Assembly (NCBI GenBank): GCA_023458835.1
Contig: JAEWWY010000583.1
Location: 1 to 9,227 of the forward strand
Reading direction: 5' to 3'
Length of the DNA: 9,227 nt
Source: Bacillota bacterium
Lineage (GTDB): Bacteria > Bacillota > Clostridia > Christensenellales > Aristaeellaceae
The position numbers and the translations under genes are program-made. Positions 1 to 5,896 of the stretch are shown one piece after another. Positions within the stretch are counted from its first letter, which is position 1. The number at the start of each line of letters is the position of its first letter. The notes below the pieces were generated by a model that searched no databases, was not told the origin of the DNA, and saw only the letters and a program-made list of their open reading frames with translations.

Positions 1-120
1 TCCCTACACCGTATAGAGTATATTGACTCAAGATATAGAAAATGGTATTATCTGCTGCAGTCGCGGGCTGTCTCAACAAAGAGCCGGAGCATCAGTTGTG
101 TATGTAACGTGTGAGAGAGG

Positions 121-148
121 AGCGCAGATGCGATGTCCCTGCGTTTTT
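121..148 (+). terminator. weak intrinsic terminator candidate
   Basis: AGCGCAG (121-127) can pair with CTGCGTT (139-145), giving seven pairs including one G-U, around an 11-base loop. Three more T residues follow (146-148), so the T-run is five long with two in the stem. It lies 7 bases after the TGA that ends the open frame entering from the left edge, which fits the end of an upstream transcript. The short stem and short T-run keep this tentative. The same stretch also contains an 8-codon ATG frame behind a GGAG, so it may be something else. Confidence 0.3.
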
Positions 149-345
149 GCATAGCGGCGGTCACAATGATGGGGAATCGGGATGAAAAAAGAAAAGTTTT
201 CGTATTTCATGGCCTTTTGATGTTTCAAATGTTGTATATGTGTTGAATAATATAAAGTTAAACATGCATCGTGCCCGGGTCAGAAAACCACAAATGAAAT
301 TGATTGAAGTTGCTTCTGTTTAAGGTGGGAAGCATTTCAAACTTT

Positions 346-350
346 GGAGG
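346..350 (+). promoter_or_regulatory. ribosome binding site that fixes the chemoreceptor start
   Basis: GGAGG at 346-350 lies 7 bases before a GTG at 358. The reading frame is open further upstream, to a TTG at 304, but no Shine-Dalgarno sequence precedes that codon. The GTG is therefore the preferred start. Confidence 0.85.
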
Positions 351-357
351 GAAACGC

Positions 358-2319
358 GTGAGGATCAAGGCGGGGATTCAAAGAAAAATCCTGGTCAATA
401 CTGCGGTTATTGCGCTCACTATCGCGGCCATTCTGATGTCGGTTATGATGTTCTTTATGTGGTCCCTGACAGGCACCATACTGAAGGAGACATTGCAGCC
501 GATGGCAAAATCGGCATCTCAAAGCGTGGAGATCAATCTCCATATGATGGCGGACAGGATTTTTATGATCGGAGACAATGCTGCCTTCGCCGACCCCGCC
601 GTGAGCAAGGGAGACAAGCAGGGCCTGCTTGACAAGGCAAAATCCGGTATCGAATTCTTATGGCTGGCGCTGTATCTGCCGGACGGCACCCTGTATACCG
701 GCAGCGAAGGCAGCCCGCAAAGCATTGCATCCAGGAAACATTTTTCCATGCTGGAGCAAACTGCCAATCTGGTCATTGATGATACACAAACCGGCGATCA
801 TGGGCTGGAGATTGTGATTGGCACGCCGATTTCAGATAAGAGCGGCATGGTTTACTATCTGCTGGGGAGCTATAAATATGACGTGCTGAATGATGTGATG
901 AGCAATATCAACGTTGGCACCACCGGAACAGCCATGATCATCAACCGGGATGGGAAACTGATGGCCCATCATGACGTTAAGAGAGTATTAAGCGGGGAAA
1001 CCATTTTCCATAGCTTTGGCAGCGGCAGGGAGATCAAGGACATGGCTGCCCAGATGGCCATGGGGCAGACGGGTGTGGTGGAAACGGGCGGCCTTGCAGC
1101 CAAACAATATTTTGGCTATTCGCCGGTAAGGGGTACCCAATGGTCCCTTTTGATCACCGCGCCGCAAAGCGATTTCATGGCTGCCACAAACCGTGCCATC
1201 ATGACAAGCATTATTATTACTGCACTGATCCTGTGCCTTGCCGCACTTTTGATGCTGCATCTGGCCAGAAGGATACAACAGCCGTTGGGGCGTGTGACAA
1301 GCCGCATTGCCACCCTGGCGGAAGGGGACCTGCATACGTCCATAGAGGTGGAAACGACAAGGGATGAAACGCAAACGCTGTCCCAAGCCCTCGCCAATAC
1401 TGTACAGAGCATGAACAGCTATACCTCGGAGCTTACGCGGGTACTGGCAGAGCTGTCGCAAAGCAACCTTGACATTTGCGTAAACGGAGAATTCAACGGC
1501 GATTTTGTGGTCATGAAAAATTCTCTCAGCCGGATCATCGATTTCCTGAACCAGATCATGCACGCCATTCAGCAGGCCGCCATGGAGGTGTCCGTTACCT
1601 CCCGGGAGGTTCAGGAAAACGCCATGCAGGTTGAGGCAAGCTCCGGGGGACAAGCCGATTCCCTGGCCCGGCTGCAGAACGAAACGGTGATCATTGGCAA
1701 AAACGTAGACCAGGTGGACGAGTATACCGGCAGCATGCGCAGGTTTATGGAGAATGCCAACGCAAGCATGGCCGCCGGGGAAAAGCATATGGCCAGCCTG
1801 ATGGAGGCGATGCATAAGATCAGCGCAGATTCGGAGGAAATCAAAAAGATCAATCAGTTTCTGGAAGAGATCGCCATGCAGACACACATTCTGGCCTTGA
1901 ACGCATCTATCGAGGCATCCCGCGCCGGGTCCGCCGGCAAGGGCTTTGCGGTGGTTGCAAAGGAGATTGGCGAGCTGGCCGCAAAGAGCAGCGGCTCCTC
2001 GCGCCAGACCGCGCAGATCATTGAAAATTCTCAGCAGGCCATCAAAGAGGGTTCCCGGTGCACAGAGCAGGCGTCATCGTCGATGCATGAAATCGCCCAG
2101 GTGTCGGCGCAGATCACCGGCATTGCCCAGCAGCTTTCCGCATCTGTCATGACGGAAAAAAGATCTCTGGAGAATATTACAAAGCAAGTGGGTGAAATCA
2201 ACCTGCTGGCAAGGAGCAACCTGGATTCCAGCCGCCAAAGCGCTGTGGCCAGCAGCACGCTGGCCATGCAGGCGGATACCCTTGAGAAAATGGCCGGGCG
2301 CTTTAGGCTCAGGCGGTAG
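358..2319 (+). CDS. methyl-accepting chemotaxis protein with dCache-type sensor
   Basis: This is a transmembrane chemoreceptor of 653 residues that would pass ligand binding outside the cell to the CheA/CheW complex. A short basic N-terminus is followed by a membrane helix at about 11-35 and an extracellular sensor at about 36-280. The sensor has double-Cache character (the INVGTTGTAMIINRDGKL stretch is typical of the membrane-proximal lobe). A second membrane helix spans about 283-303, then a HAMP domain to about 356. A second HAMP-like segment contains GEFNGDF at 377-383, a common clostridial arrangement. The signalling domain carries the conserved hairpin tip around 502-540 (EEIAMQTHILALNASIEASR, then GKGFAVVAKEIGELA). 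No CheR-tethering pentapeptide is present, as the protein ends in RLRR. The GTG start is chosen for its GGAGG. The FMN-binding gene follows after 9 bases, so the two are probably co-transcribed. The ligand cannot be named. The family call is very secure. Confidence 0.95.
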   Translation: MRIKAGIQRKILVNTAVIALTIAAILMSVMMFFMWSLTGTILKETLQPMAKSASQSVEINLHMMADRIFMIGDNAAFADPAVSKGDKQGLLDKAKSGIEFLWLALYLPDGTLYTGSEGSPQSIASRKHFSMLEQTANLVIDDTQTGDHGLEIVIGTPISDKSGMVYYLLGSYKYDVLNDVMSNINVGTTGTAMIINRDGKLMAHHDVKRVLSGETIFHSFGSGREIKDMAAQMAMGQTGVVETGGLAAKQYFGYSPVRGTQWSLLITAPQSDFMAATNRAIMTSIIITALILCLAALLMLHLARRIQQPLGRVTSRIATLAEGDLHTSIEVETTRDETQTLSQALANTVQSMNSYTSELTRVLAELSQSNLDICVNGEFNGDFVVMKNSLSRIIDFLNQIMHAIQQAAMEVSVTSREVQENAMQVEASSGGQADSLARLQNETVIIGKNVDQVDEYTGSMRRFMENANASMAAGEKHMASLMEAMHKISADSEEIKKINQFLEEIAMQTHILALNASIEASRAGSAGKGFAVVAKEIGELAAKSSGSSRQTAQIIENSQQAIKEGSRCTEQASSSMHEIAQVSAQITGIAQQLSASVMTEKRSLENITKQVGEINLLARSNLDSSRQSAVASSTLAMQADTLEKMAGRFRLRR

Positions 2320-2328
2320 GAGGCGGAT

Positions 2329-2784
2329 ATGCGTATGAAGAAGATGTGGTGGGCTGTAGCTGTAATTGCTGTTTGCGCAACGTTGCTTTTCGGGACGGGC
2401 AAGGCGAACAACGGCCTTAGGGACGGTTATTTTTCCGCCGAGATGTCGGATTATTCCCATGGCTGGAAGGAATTCGTTACGATCTGTGTCAAGGGCGGGG
2501 TTATTGTTTCGGTAGAATACAATGCGACAAACCAAAGCGGTTTCATCAAATCCTGGGATATGGCCTACATGCGCAGCATGAGTGCGCTCAAGGGAATGTA
2601 TCCTAACCGCTACACAAGGGAATATGCCAAGCAGGTGCTGGAAAGCCAATCTTCTAATGGGATCGATACAGTCAGCGGCGCAACCAGTTCCGGAGGAACG
2701 TTCCGGCAGTTGATTGAAGCCGTGATCAATATGTCCAGATCAGGGAAAAGCGAAGTGACCATTGTTCCCGCGGCCAAGGAATAG
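2329..2784 (+). CDS. exported FMN-binding domain protein
   Basis: This 151-residue protein has an N-terminal export signal or membrane anchor (KK at 4-5, hydrophobic 7-22, possible cleavage after GKA at 24-26) and then one FMN-binding domain. Recognisable points are DGYFSAEM (32-39), the GWKEFVTICVKGGVIVSVEY stretch (from 45), and DTVSGATSS at 113-121. The last matches the D-x-x-S-G-A-T motif in which ApbE-type transferases attach FMN to the threonine, here Thr119. The order of motifs resembles the small membrane-immunogen-type FMN-binding lipoproteins, and more distantly NqrC/RnfG and PplA. There is no acceptable lipobox: Cys16 is preceded by Val. AGGAGG at 2318-2323 overlaps the chemoreceptor stop and sits 5 bases before the ATG. 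Role inferred: surface-bound flavin redox carrier or sensor. No ApbE gene or membrane redox partner is in the window. Confidence 0.85.
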   Translation: MRMKKMWWAVAVIAVCATLLFGTGKANNGLRDGYFSAEMSDYSHGWKEFVTICVKGGVIVSVEYNATNQSGFIKSWDMAYMRSMSALKGMYPNRYTREYAKQVLESQSSNGIDTVSGATSSGGTFRQLIEAVINMSRSGKSEVTIVPAAKE

Positions 2785-2787
2785 AAT

Positions 2788-2831
2788 GGAGTGACGCTGT
2801 CCCGGCTCCGCCGGAGCGGCATTCACTTTTG
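2788..2831 (+). terminator. possible terminator behind the FMN-binding gene
   Basis: GCTCC (2805-2809) and GGAGC (2813-2817) form a compact stem. An outer pair AGTGA (2790-2794) with TCACT (2823-2827) could close a larger imperfect hairpin ending directly in TTTT. It lies between two converging genes, where a plus-strand terminator is expected. On the minus strand no T-run follows, so the minus-strand gene gets no clear terminator here. The internal mismatches make this moderate at best. Confidence 0.4.
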
Positions 2832-2837
2832 TGTACA

Positions 2838-3401
2838 TCACAAGGGCATGAACCTCGTGTAGGGGAACAGCGCCTCATCCGCGTCGATACTGATAATGCG
2901 CCAGAAATAGCCCTCCTGCGAGATATCAAGCACAGCCGGCGCTTCCCCCGCCGGGCCGGTGGAGGTGGCCAAAGAAAACCGCACCGTGATCCTTTGAAAT
3001 GTTTTGCTGATTGCATCCGTACTGGTGATCCGGTAATCAGACACAAATGGGCTGGAGACGCCTGTCACCCAATTGGGAGCGGTTTCATTCAACTGCCGCG
3101 CGTATTCCTCCTTGAGCATCGCGCTCATGATGGCATACTGCAAAGCGGCGCTTCTTGCTTTCAAGCCTTCAGACCAGACAAGCGCCGCATCCTTGGGGCT
3201 TGAGACGCCGACAAAATGCATGGCCTCCATCAAAAGCCGGCTTCGCACCTCAAAATCGTTTGGCTGCGGCTGTGCTGCGGCTTCCAGGATGTTGACATAG
3301 GTAAGGTCGCAAAGGCCGAATTCACCCAGAATGGCTGCCGCCAGCCAGAGGGCCATGGCGGCACATCCCAAGCCTGTGACAATTTTTTGCCAAAGAGTCA
3401 T
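2838..3401 (-). CDS. membrane-anchored hypothetical protein, NTF2-like in character
   Basis: The 187-residue product is not one I can name. A hydrophobic segment at about 8-26 should anchor or export it. The rest looks like a small extracytoplasmic alpha+beta domain: a helical part with SEGLKARSAALQYAIMS (77-93) and LKEEY (96-100), then WVTGVSSPFVSDYRI (111-125), strands around 135-147, and a final YFWRIISIDADEALFPYT (165-182). This order recalls NTF2-like extracellular domains found in many Firmicutes, some attached to M56 or anti-sigma-type membrane proteins; that comparison is from memory. The gene lies 67 bases behind the GTPase stop with no visible promoter between, so it is probably co-transcribed. 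AAGGAGG (3411-3417 on the plus-strand map), 9 bases from the ATG, is buried in a long hairpin. Function unknown; it may be unrelated to translation. Confidence 0.75.
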   Translation of the reverse strand: MTLWQKIVTGLGCAAMALWLAAAILGEFGLCDLTYVNILEAAAQPQPNDFEVRSRLLMEAMHFVGVSSPKDAALVWSEGLKARSAALQYAIMSAMLKEEYARQLNETAPNWVTGVSSPFVSDYRITSTDAISKTFQRITVRFSLATSTGPAGEAPAVLDISQEGYFWRIISIDADEALFPYTRFMPL

Positions 3402-3403
3402 AG

Positions 3404-3451
3404 CGCCCGACCTCCTTATCCTCTTACTGATATATGTGAGGAGGCCGGGCG
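3404..3451 (-). promoter_or_regulatory. hairpin sequestering the ribosome binding site of the membrane-protein gene
   Basis: In the minus-strand RNA, CGCCCGGCCUCC (from 3451 to 3440) can pair along its whole length with GGAGGUCGGGCG (from 3415 to 3404). This gives 11 Watson-Crick pairs plus one G-U pair, and an extra U-A pair can be added at the loop side. The loop is about 22-24 bases. The 3' arm contains the GGAGG used by the 187-residue protein, whose ATG follows 2 bases after the arm. The stem is not followed by T residues on the minus strand, so it does not look like a terminator. The pairing is read directly; translational control is inferred. Confidence 0.7.
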
Positions 3452-3468
3452 GTAACTCTTTTGTTGCG

Positions 3469-5400
3469 CTATAGCATCCTGCCTGATTTCACAAGGAGAT
3501 ATTTTTCCTCGCTTAAAAGCTCGCAGCCCTTGTTTATTACGGTTTCTTTGTCGCCTGTAAAGAGTGCGTAGCCGTTTTGACGGACAGTGAAAATGCCTGT
3601 GCCCTTGGTATAGGCGGCCACCGTTTGAGAGTAAAGCTTGGAAGCGTCCAGCGAAACCTGCCCCGAATAGGTGATTTCATTTCCTTGCGCTGTCATCTGG
3701 TCCAAGGTGGCATGCATCATGTTCAGATCGTAGGTGGCCCGGCCGGCCATATCGGCAGGTACGGTGAGCGTATAGAGAAGCATAGGTTCCAGAAGCTCCG
3801 TTCCGGCCTGATGAAGCGCGCGGATGACCGCTACCGGCGCGATATTCCGGTAGTCTGCGGGCGTGCTGGTGACGGAGCTATACTCCGCCCATACCAGCGT
3901 GATTTTGGCGTCGGTAACTTCCCAGCCGTACAGGCCGTGGCGCAGGGCATTGCGCAGGCCTTCCCGCACAGCATTTTGAAAGGATGCGTACAGATAACCA
4001 TAGTTTACCTTCGTTTCATATTGTACGCCGGAACCTGGTGGAAGCGGCTCGATGGTGATGCCGATGGCCGCCTGGAAGGGCGTTTCTCCCCAGAGCACAT
4101 TGCCTGCCCCTGTGCGGGCCGGGTATTCGCGGAAGATCGTCTGCGGCTCCTCAAGCGTTATGCAAAGGTTATAGCGTTCATACATAAGCAGCCGCAGGAT
4201 CTCCATCTGTACCTGGCCGAACACCCGCAATTCCAGCGCGCCTGTCTGTTCGTTTTTGCTCATGTCCAGCAGTGGGTCTTCCAGGCAAAGCTGGTGAAGC
4301 GCTTCCAGGAGTTTTGTACGCACAACGGTATCATCCGCGCATACGCGGGTAAGCAAAAGAGGCTCGGCGATGCTCGGATCCCTGATGGGCGGCAATGTCT
4401 GCCCCAGAACGCTGCCCACCTTCAGGCCGGCGTAGCATGGGATAACGGCGATGTCGCCGCAGTATACCGCATCCGTTCCCTTGAGCCCGCCCATATCCAC
4501 AGTGAAGAGCTGGGTGATGCGGAAAGGTTCGTCCGTTCCGTATAGGGCAACCATTTTGCGCAGGACAATGGCTCCGCCATATACCCGCAGATAGCAGATC
4601 CGGCCATAGCGTGGGTGGAACTCCAGCTTGTACACAAGTGCGCATAGAGGATCGCCGCCCATTTCTGCCCGGGGCAGCTCCGCTATAATGGCATCCAGCA
4701 AGGCTGGTATCCCAAGCTCCGCAAGTGCTACGCCCGCGTATACAGGATAGATAGCGCACCCTTTGACGGCGCGCAGGTATGCTTCCCAAAGCATCTGGGG
4801 CGGAATCGGCTTATCCTCCATGTACAGGGCGGCGATCATATCGTCCGCTTGAAAAAGCTGCTCCATAACCCCTGGACAGGCTTTGAGCGGGAGTGTTTCC
4901 ACAAGCACATCCCTGCCTGATCCCGTGATCTTCTGACGCGGCAAAACAGCTTCCGTAAGCTGGATTTTGATCTGCGAAAGTGCATCGTCCGCATTTGCGC
5001 CCAGCCGGTCCAGTTTGTTAATGAAAAAGAGCGTCGGTATCCCAAGCTTTTGAAGCACGCGGAAAAGCACCGCTGTTTGGGACTGCACGCCTTCCCGCGC
5101 TGATACGACAAGCACCGCCGCGTCCAGTACCGCAAGGGAGCGCTCCACCTCCGCAATGAAGTCCACATGGCCGGGCGTATCGAGAATATTGATTTTTACG
5201 TTCTTGTACCTAAGCGACACCGTCGTGGCCCGGATTGTTATGCCGCGCTCCCGTTCGATGCGCAGCGAATCCGTGACCGTATTGCCATGATCGACCCTGC
5301 CAGGCTGCCGGATAGCGCCGGCCGCATGCAAAAGAGACTCGGTCACCGTTGTCTTGCCCGCGTCCACATGGGCCAAAATGCCCAGATTGATGATGTTCAA
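3469..5400 (-). CDS. Tet(M)/TetB(P)-class ribosomal protection GTPase
   Basis: This EF-G-like GTPase belongs to the class that releases tetracycline from the ribosome. At 643 residues it is close to Tet(M) (639) and colinear with it to the end. GTPase motifs are AHVDAGKTT (10-18), RGITI (52-56), DTPGH (74-78) and NKLD (128-131). Later motifs include FGQVQMEIL, SFQNAVREGL, GLYGWEVTD and STPADYRN, and the C-terminus keeps the EKYLL-type end segment. From memory it is nearer to TetB(P) than to Tet(M), for example VDHGNT-TDS, DTPGHVDFIAEVERSL and NKLDRLGAN. The TTG start at 5400 is chosen because GGAGG lies 6 bases upstream and the protein then begins MNIINLGILAHVDAGKTT as in the family. The domain IV loop reads YSSVTSTPAD (507-516), lacking the proline of YSPVSTPAD. 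True resistance function is therefore uncertain; a ribosome-acting role is well supported. Confidence 0.9.
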   Translation of the reverse strand: MNIINLGILAHVDAGKTTVTESLLHAAGAIRQPGRVDHGNTVTDSLRIERERGITIRATTVSLRYKNVKINILDTPGHVDFIAEVERSLAVLDAAVLVVSAREGVQSQTAVLFRVLQKLGIPTLFFINKLDRLGANADDALSQIKIQLTEAVLPRQKITGSGRDVLVETLPLKACPGVMEQLFQADDMIAALYMEDKPIPPQMLWEAYLRAVKGCAIYPVYAGVALAELGIPALLDAIIAELPRAEMGGDPLCALVYKLEFHPRYGRICYLRVYGGAIVLRKMVALYGTDEPFRITQLFTVDMGGLKGTDAVYCGDIAVIPCYAGLKVGSVLGQTLPPIRDPSIAEPLLLTRVCADDTVVRTKLLEALHQLCLEDPLLDMSKNEQTGALELRVFGQVQMEILRLLMYERYNLCITLEEPQTIFREYPARTGAGNVLWGETPFQAAIGITIEPLPPGSGVQYETKVNYGYLYASFQNAVREGLRNALRHGLYGWEVTDAKITLVWAEYSSVTSTPADYRNIAPVAVIRALHQAGTELLEPMLLYTLTVPADMAGRATYDLNMMHATLDQMTAQGNEITYSGQVSLDASKLYSQTVAAYTKGTGIFTVRQNGYALFTGDKETVINKGCELLSEEKYLLVKSGRML

Positions 5401-5406
5401 AAACTG

Positions 5407-5411
5407 CCTCC
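5407..5411 (-). promoter_or_regulatory. ribosome binding site that fixes the GTPase TTG start
   Basis: On the minus strand GGAGG lies 6 bases before the TTG at 5400-5398. An in-frame ATG at 5433 would add 11 residues (MAISLYAWRQF), but it has no Shine-Dalgarno sequence of its own, lies inside the leader hairpin, and would place this GGAGG inside the coding sequence. Confidence 0.85.
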
Positions 5412-5420
5412 ATGCATATA

Positions 5421-5525
5421 GGCTTATCGCCATGGAAGCACGCGCTGCTCGGCGGATAAGCCCTTAGAATAAGATGCCTGCTCCGATCATCATGTTTTTC
5501 ATATGTTACCATCCCTTCCGCCGAG
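5421..5525 (-). promoter_or_regulatory. attenuator-like leader RNA with two exclusive pairings
   Basis: In the minus-strand RNA, GGCUUAUC (5462-5455) pairs with GAUAAGCC (5428-5421). After a one-base bulge GCC (5453-5451) pairs with GGC (5431-5429), and an inner stem closes around GCGCG. The competing pairing is CUCGGCGGA (5525-5517) with UCCGCCGAG (5456-5448), nine perfect pairs. Both use the same middle segment, so they cannot coexist. The first segment also overlaps the leader peptide's ribosome binding site, so initiation there should favour the downstream hairpin. No U-run follows that hairpin, so control would be translational or indirect rather than a classic terminator. The pairings are seen; the switching is inferred. 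Confidence 0.65.
5464..5502 (-). CDS. 12-residue leader peptide MKNMMIGAGILF
   Basis: An ATG at 5502-5500 opens a 12-codon frame ending in TAA at 5466-5464. GGAAGGG (5519-5513 on the minus strand) provides a ribosome binding site about 10 bases upstream. The frame starts roughly 33 bases after the predicted transcription start. It stops one base before the GGCUUAUC arm of the leader hairpin, so a ribosome finishing or stalling on it would cover and open that arm. Leader peptides in this position are known for drug-inducible genes such as tet(M) and erm. The peptide itself probably has no function beyond being translated. There is no homology evidence; the support is position, a binding site and the fit to the RNA fold. 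Confidence 0.6.
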   Translation of the reverse strand: MKNMMIGAGILF

Positions 5526-5541
5526 GCTATACTATGTGACC

Positions 5542-5570
5542 ATTGTAGCGGATTTCATGCCTTATGGCAA
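5542..5570 (-). promoter_or_regulatory. vegetative promoter of the GTPase unit
   Basis: On the minus strand TTGCCA (5570-5565) and TACAAT (5547-5542) are separated by exactly 17 bases, a good sigma-A match. The predicted start is near 5535, giving a leader of about 135 bases before the TTG. It lies just downstream of the terminator that closes the preceding minus-strand cassette, so the GTPase unit appears to be transcribed independently. Confidence 0.75.
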
Positions 5571-5598
5571 GATATTCCGGCACTATTTCCCGGTATGC

Positions 5599-5642
5599 AA
5601 AAAGCAGGCAGGAGCTCCCTTTTGAAAGGAGATCCTGCCTGC
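5599..5642 (-). terminator. intrinsic terminator closing the catabolic cassette
   Basis: GCAGGCAGGA (5604-5613) pairs perfectly with TCCTGCCTGC (5633-5642). The stem continues inward with CTCC/GGAG and a few A-T pairs. On the minus strand it is followed directly by TTTTT (5603-5599). It begins about 20 bases after the stop of the 77-residue protein gene. On the plus strand no T-run follows, so it acts in one direction. Confidence 0.85.
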
Positions 5643-5662
5643 GTCATCGGTATGCATGGATG

Positions 5663-5896
5663 TTATTGAAGATAAAACCCCGGCACGCCATCGTGCAGGC
5701 TTCTGATGGTATGCTCGATGCGCCGTTTGGCATCGTCCCCGTCGGAGCCGCTTTCCACATAATGCAGTACATGCTTCTTTTCTTCGGGGGACAATTCTCC
5801 AAACCGGCTGAAGGCCAACTGGTCCCCCATCAGCAGCATACCTAGCCCAATGGGCATGTCGCTGCCTGCTCCCGTGCTGTTTGTATTGCTTTGCAT
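5663..5896 (-). CDS. small hypothetical protein, 77 residues
   Basis: I cannot name this protein. It is soluble and probably cytoplasmic: a polar, flexible first 13 residues, then MPIGLGMLLMGDQLAFSRFGELSPEEKKHVLHYV (14-47), then an acidic-basic helical tail ending VPGFYLQ. The pattern of a hydrophobic turn followed by phenylalanine-x-x-leucine-S-P-E-E-K and a helix resembles several short uncharacterised Firmicute proteins, which gives family flavour but no function. The ATG at 5896 is chosen because AAAGGAG lies 9 bases upstream; the frame is open to an ATG at 5941 without such a site. It sits 64 bases behind the dehydrogenase, with no terminator between, and just before a strong terminator. 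It is probably the last gene of that transcript. Confidence 0.7.
   Translation of the reverse strand: MQSNTNSTGAGSDMPIGLGMLLMGDQLAFSRFGELSPEEKKHVLHYVESGSDGDDAKRRIEHTIRSLHDGVPGFYLQ

Larger units (their letters stand above)
1..357. other. non-coding leader region upstream of the chemoreceptor gene
   Basis: No convincing gene is visible here. Frame 1 is open from the window edge to a TGA at 112-114 (37 codons) and could be the tail of an upstream gene, but its composition is unremarkable and I cannot assign it. A weak terminator candidate lies just behind that stop. Bases about 181-265 are AT-rich and are the likely promoter area. No good -35/-10 pair stands out: the best vegetative match is TTTCAA, 18 bases, TAATAT (223-252). 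A TAAA at 253-256 followed after 16 bases by GCCCGGGT is only a poor echo of a flagellar-type (sigma-28/sigma-D) promoter. I see no recognisable riboswitch core. Confidence 0.5.

Noticed and set aside
60..200. Cyclic-di-GMP or other riboswitch before the chemoreceptor gene
   Set aside because: Such switches often precede these genes, but I could not find the conserved core bases here.
253..280. Flagellar-type promoter (TAAA, 16 bases, GCCCGGGT) before the chemoreceptor
   Set aside because: Only the first bases of the -10 element match the GCCGATAA consensus; too weak to list as a feature.
304..357. TTG start at 304 for the chemoreceptor
   Set aside because: No Shine-Dalgarno sequence; the GTG at 358 has an excellent one and gives a normal short N-terminus.
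988..1887. 299-codon open frame on the minus strand inside the chemoreceptor gene
   Set aside because: The plus strand encodes an unmistakable chemoreceptor across the same bases; the antisense product is rich in His, Leu and Gly with no family motifs.
2374..2376. Lipoprotein cysteine (Cys16) in the FMN-binding protein
   Set aside because: It lies within the hydrophobic core and is preceded by Val rather than Gly, Ala or Ser, so it is not a convincing lipobox.
3577..4545. 322-codon open frame on the plus strand opposite the GTPase gene
   Set aside because: The GTPase is conserved over this whole stretch; the antisense frame has no recognisable domain and no good ribosome site.
5401..5433. 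ATG start at 5433 for the GTPase
   Set aside because: No ribosome site upstream, the extension is foreign to the family, and the TTG at 5400 has GGAGG 6 bases before it.
2838..5570. Mobile element carrying the tetracycline-type gene
   Set aside because: No transposase, integrase, terminal repeats or conjugation genes are visible on either side.
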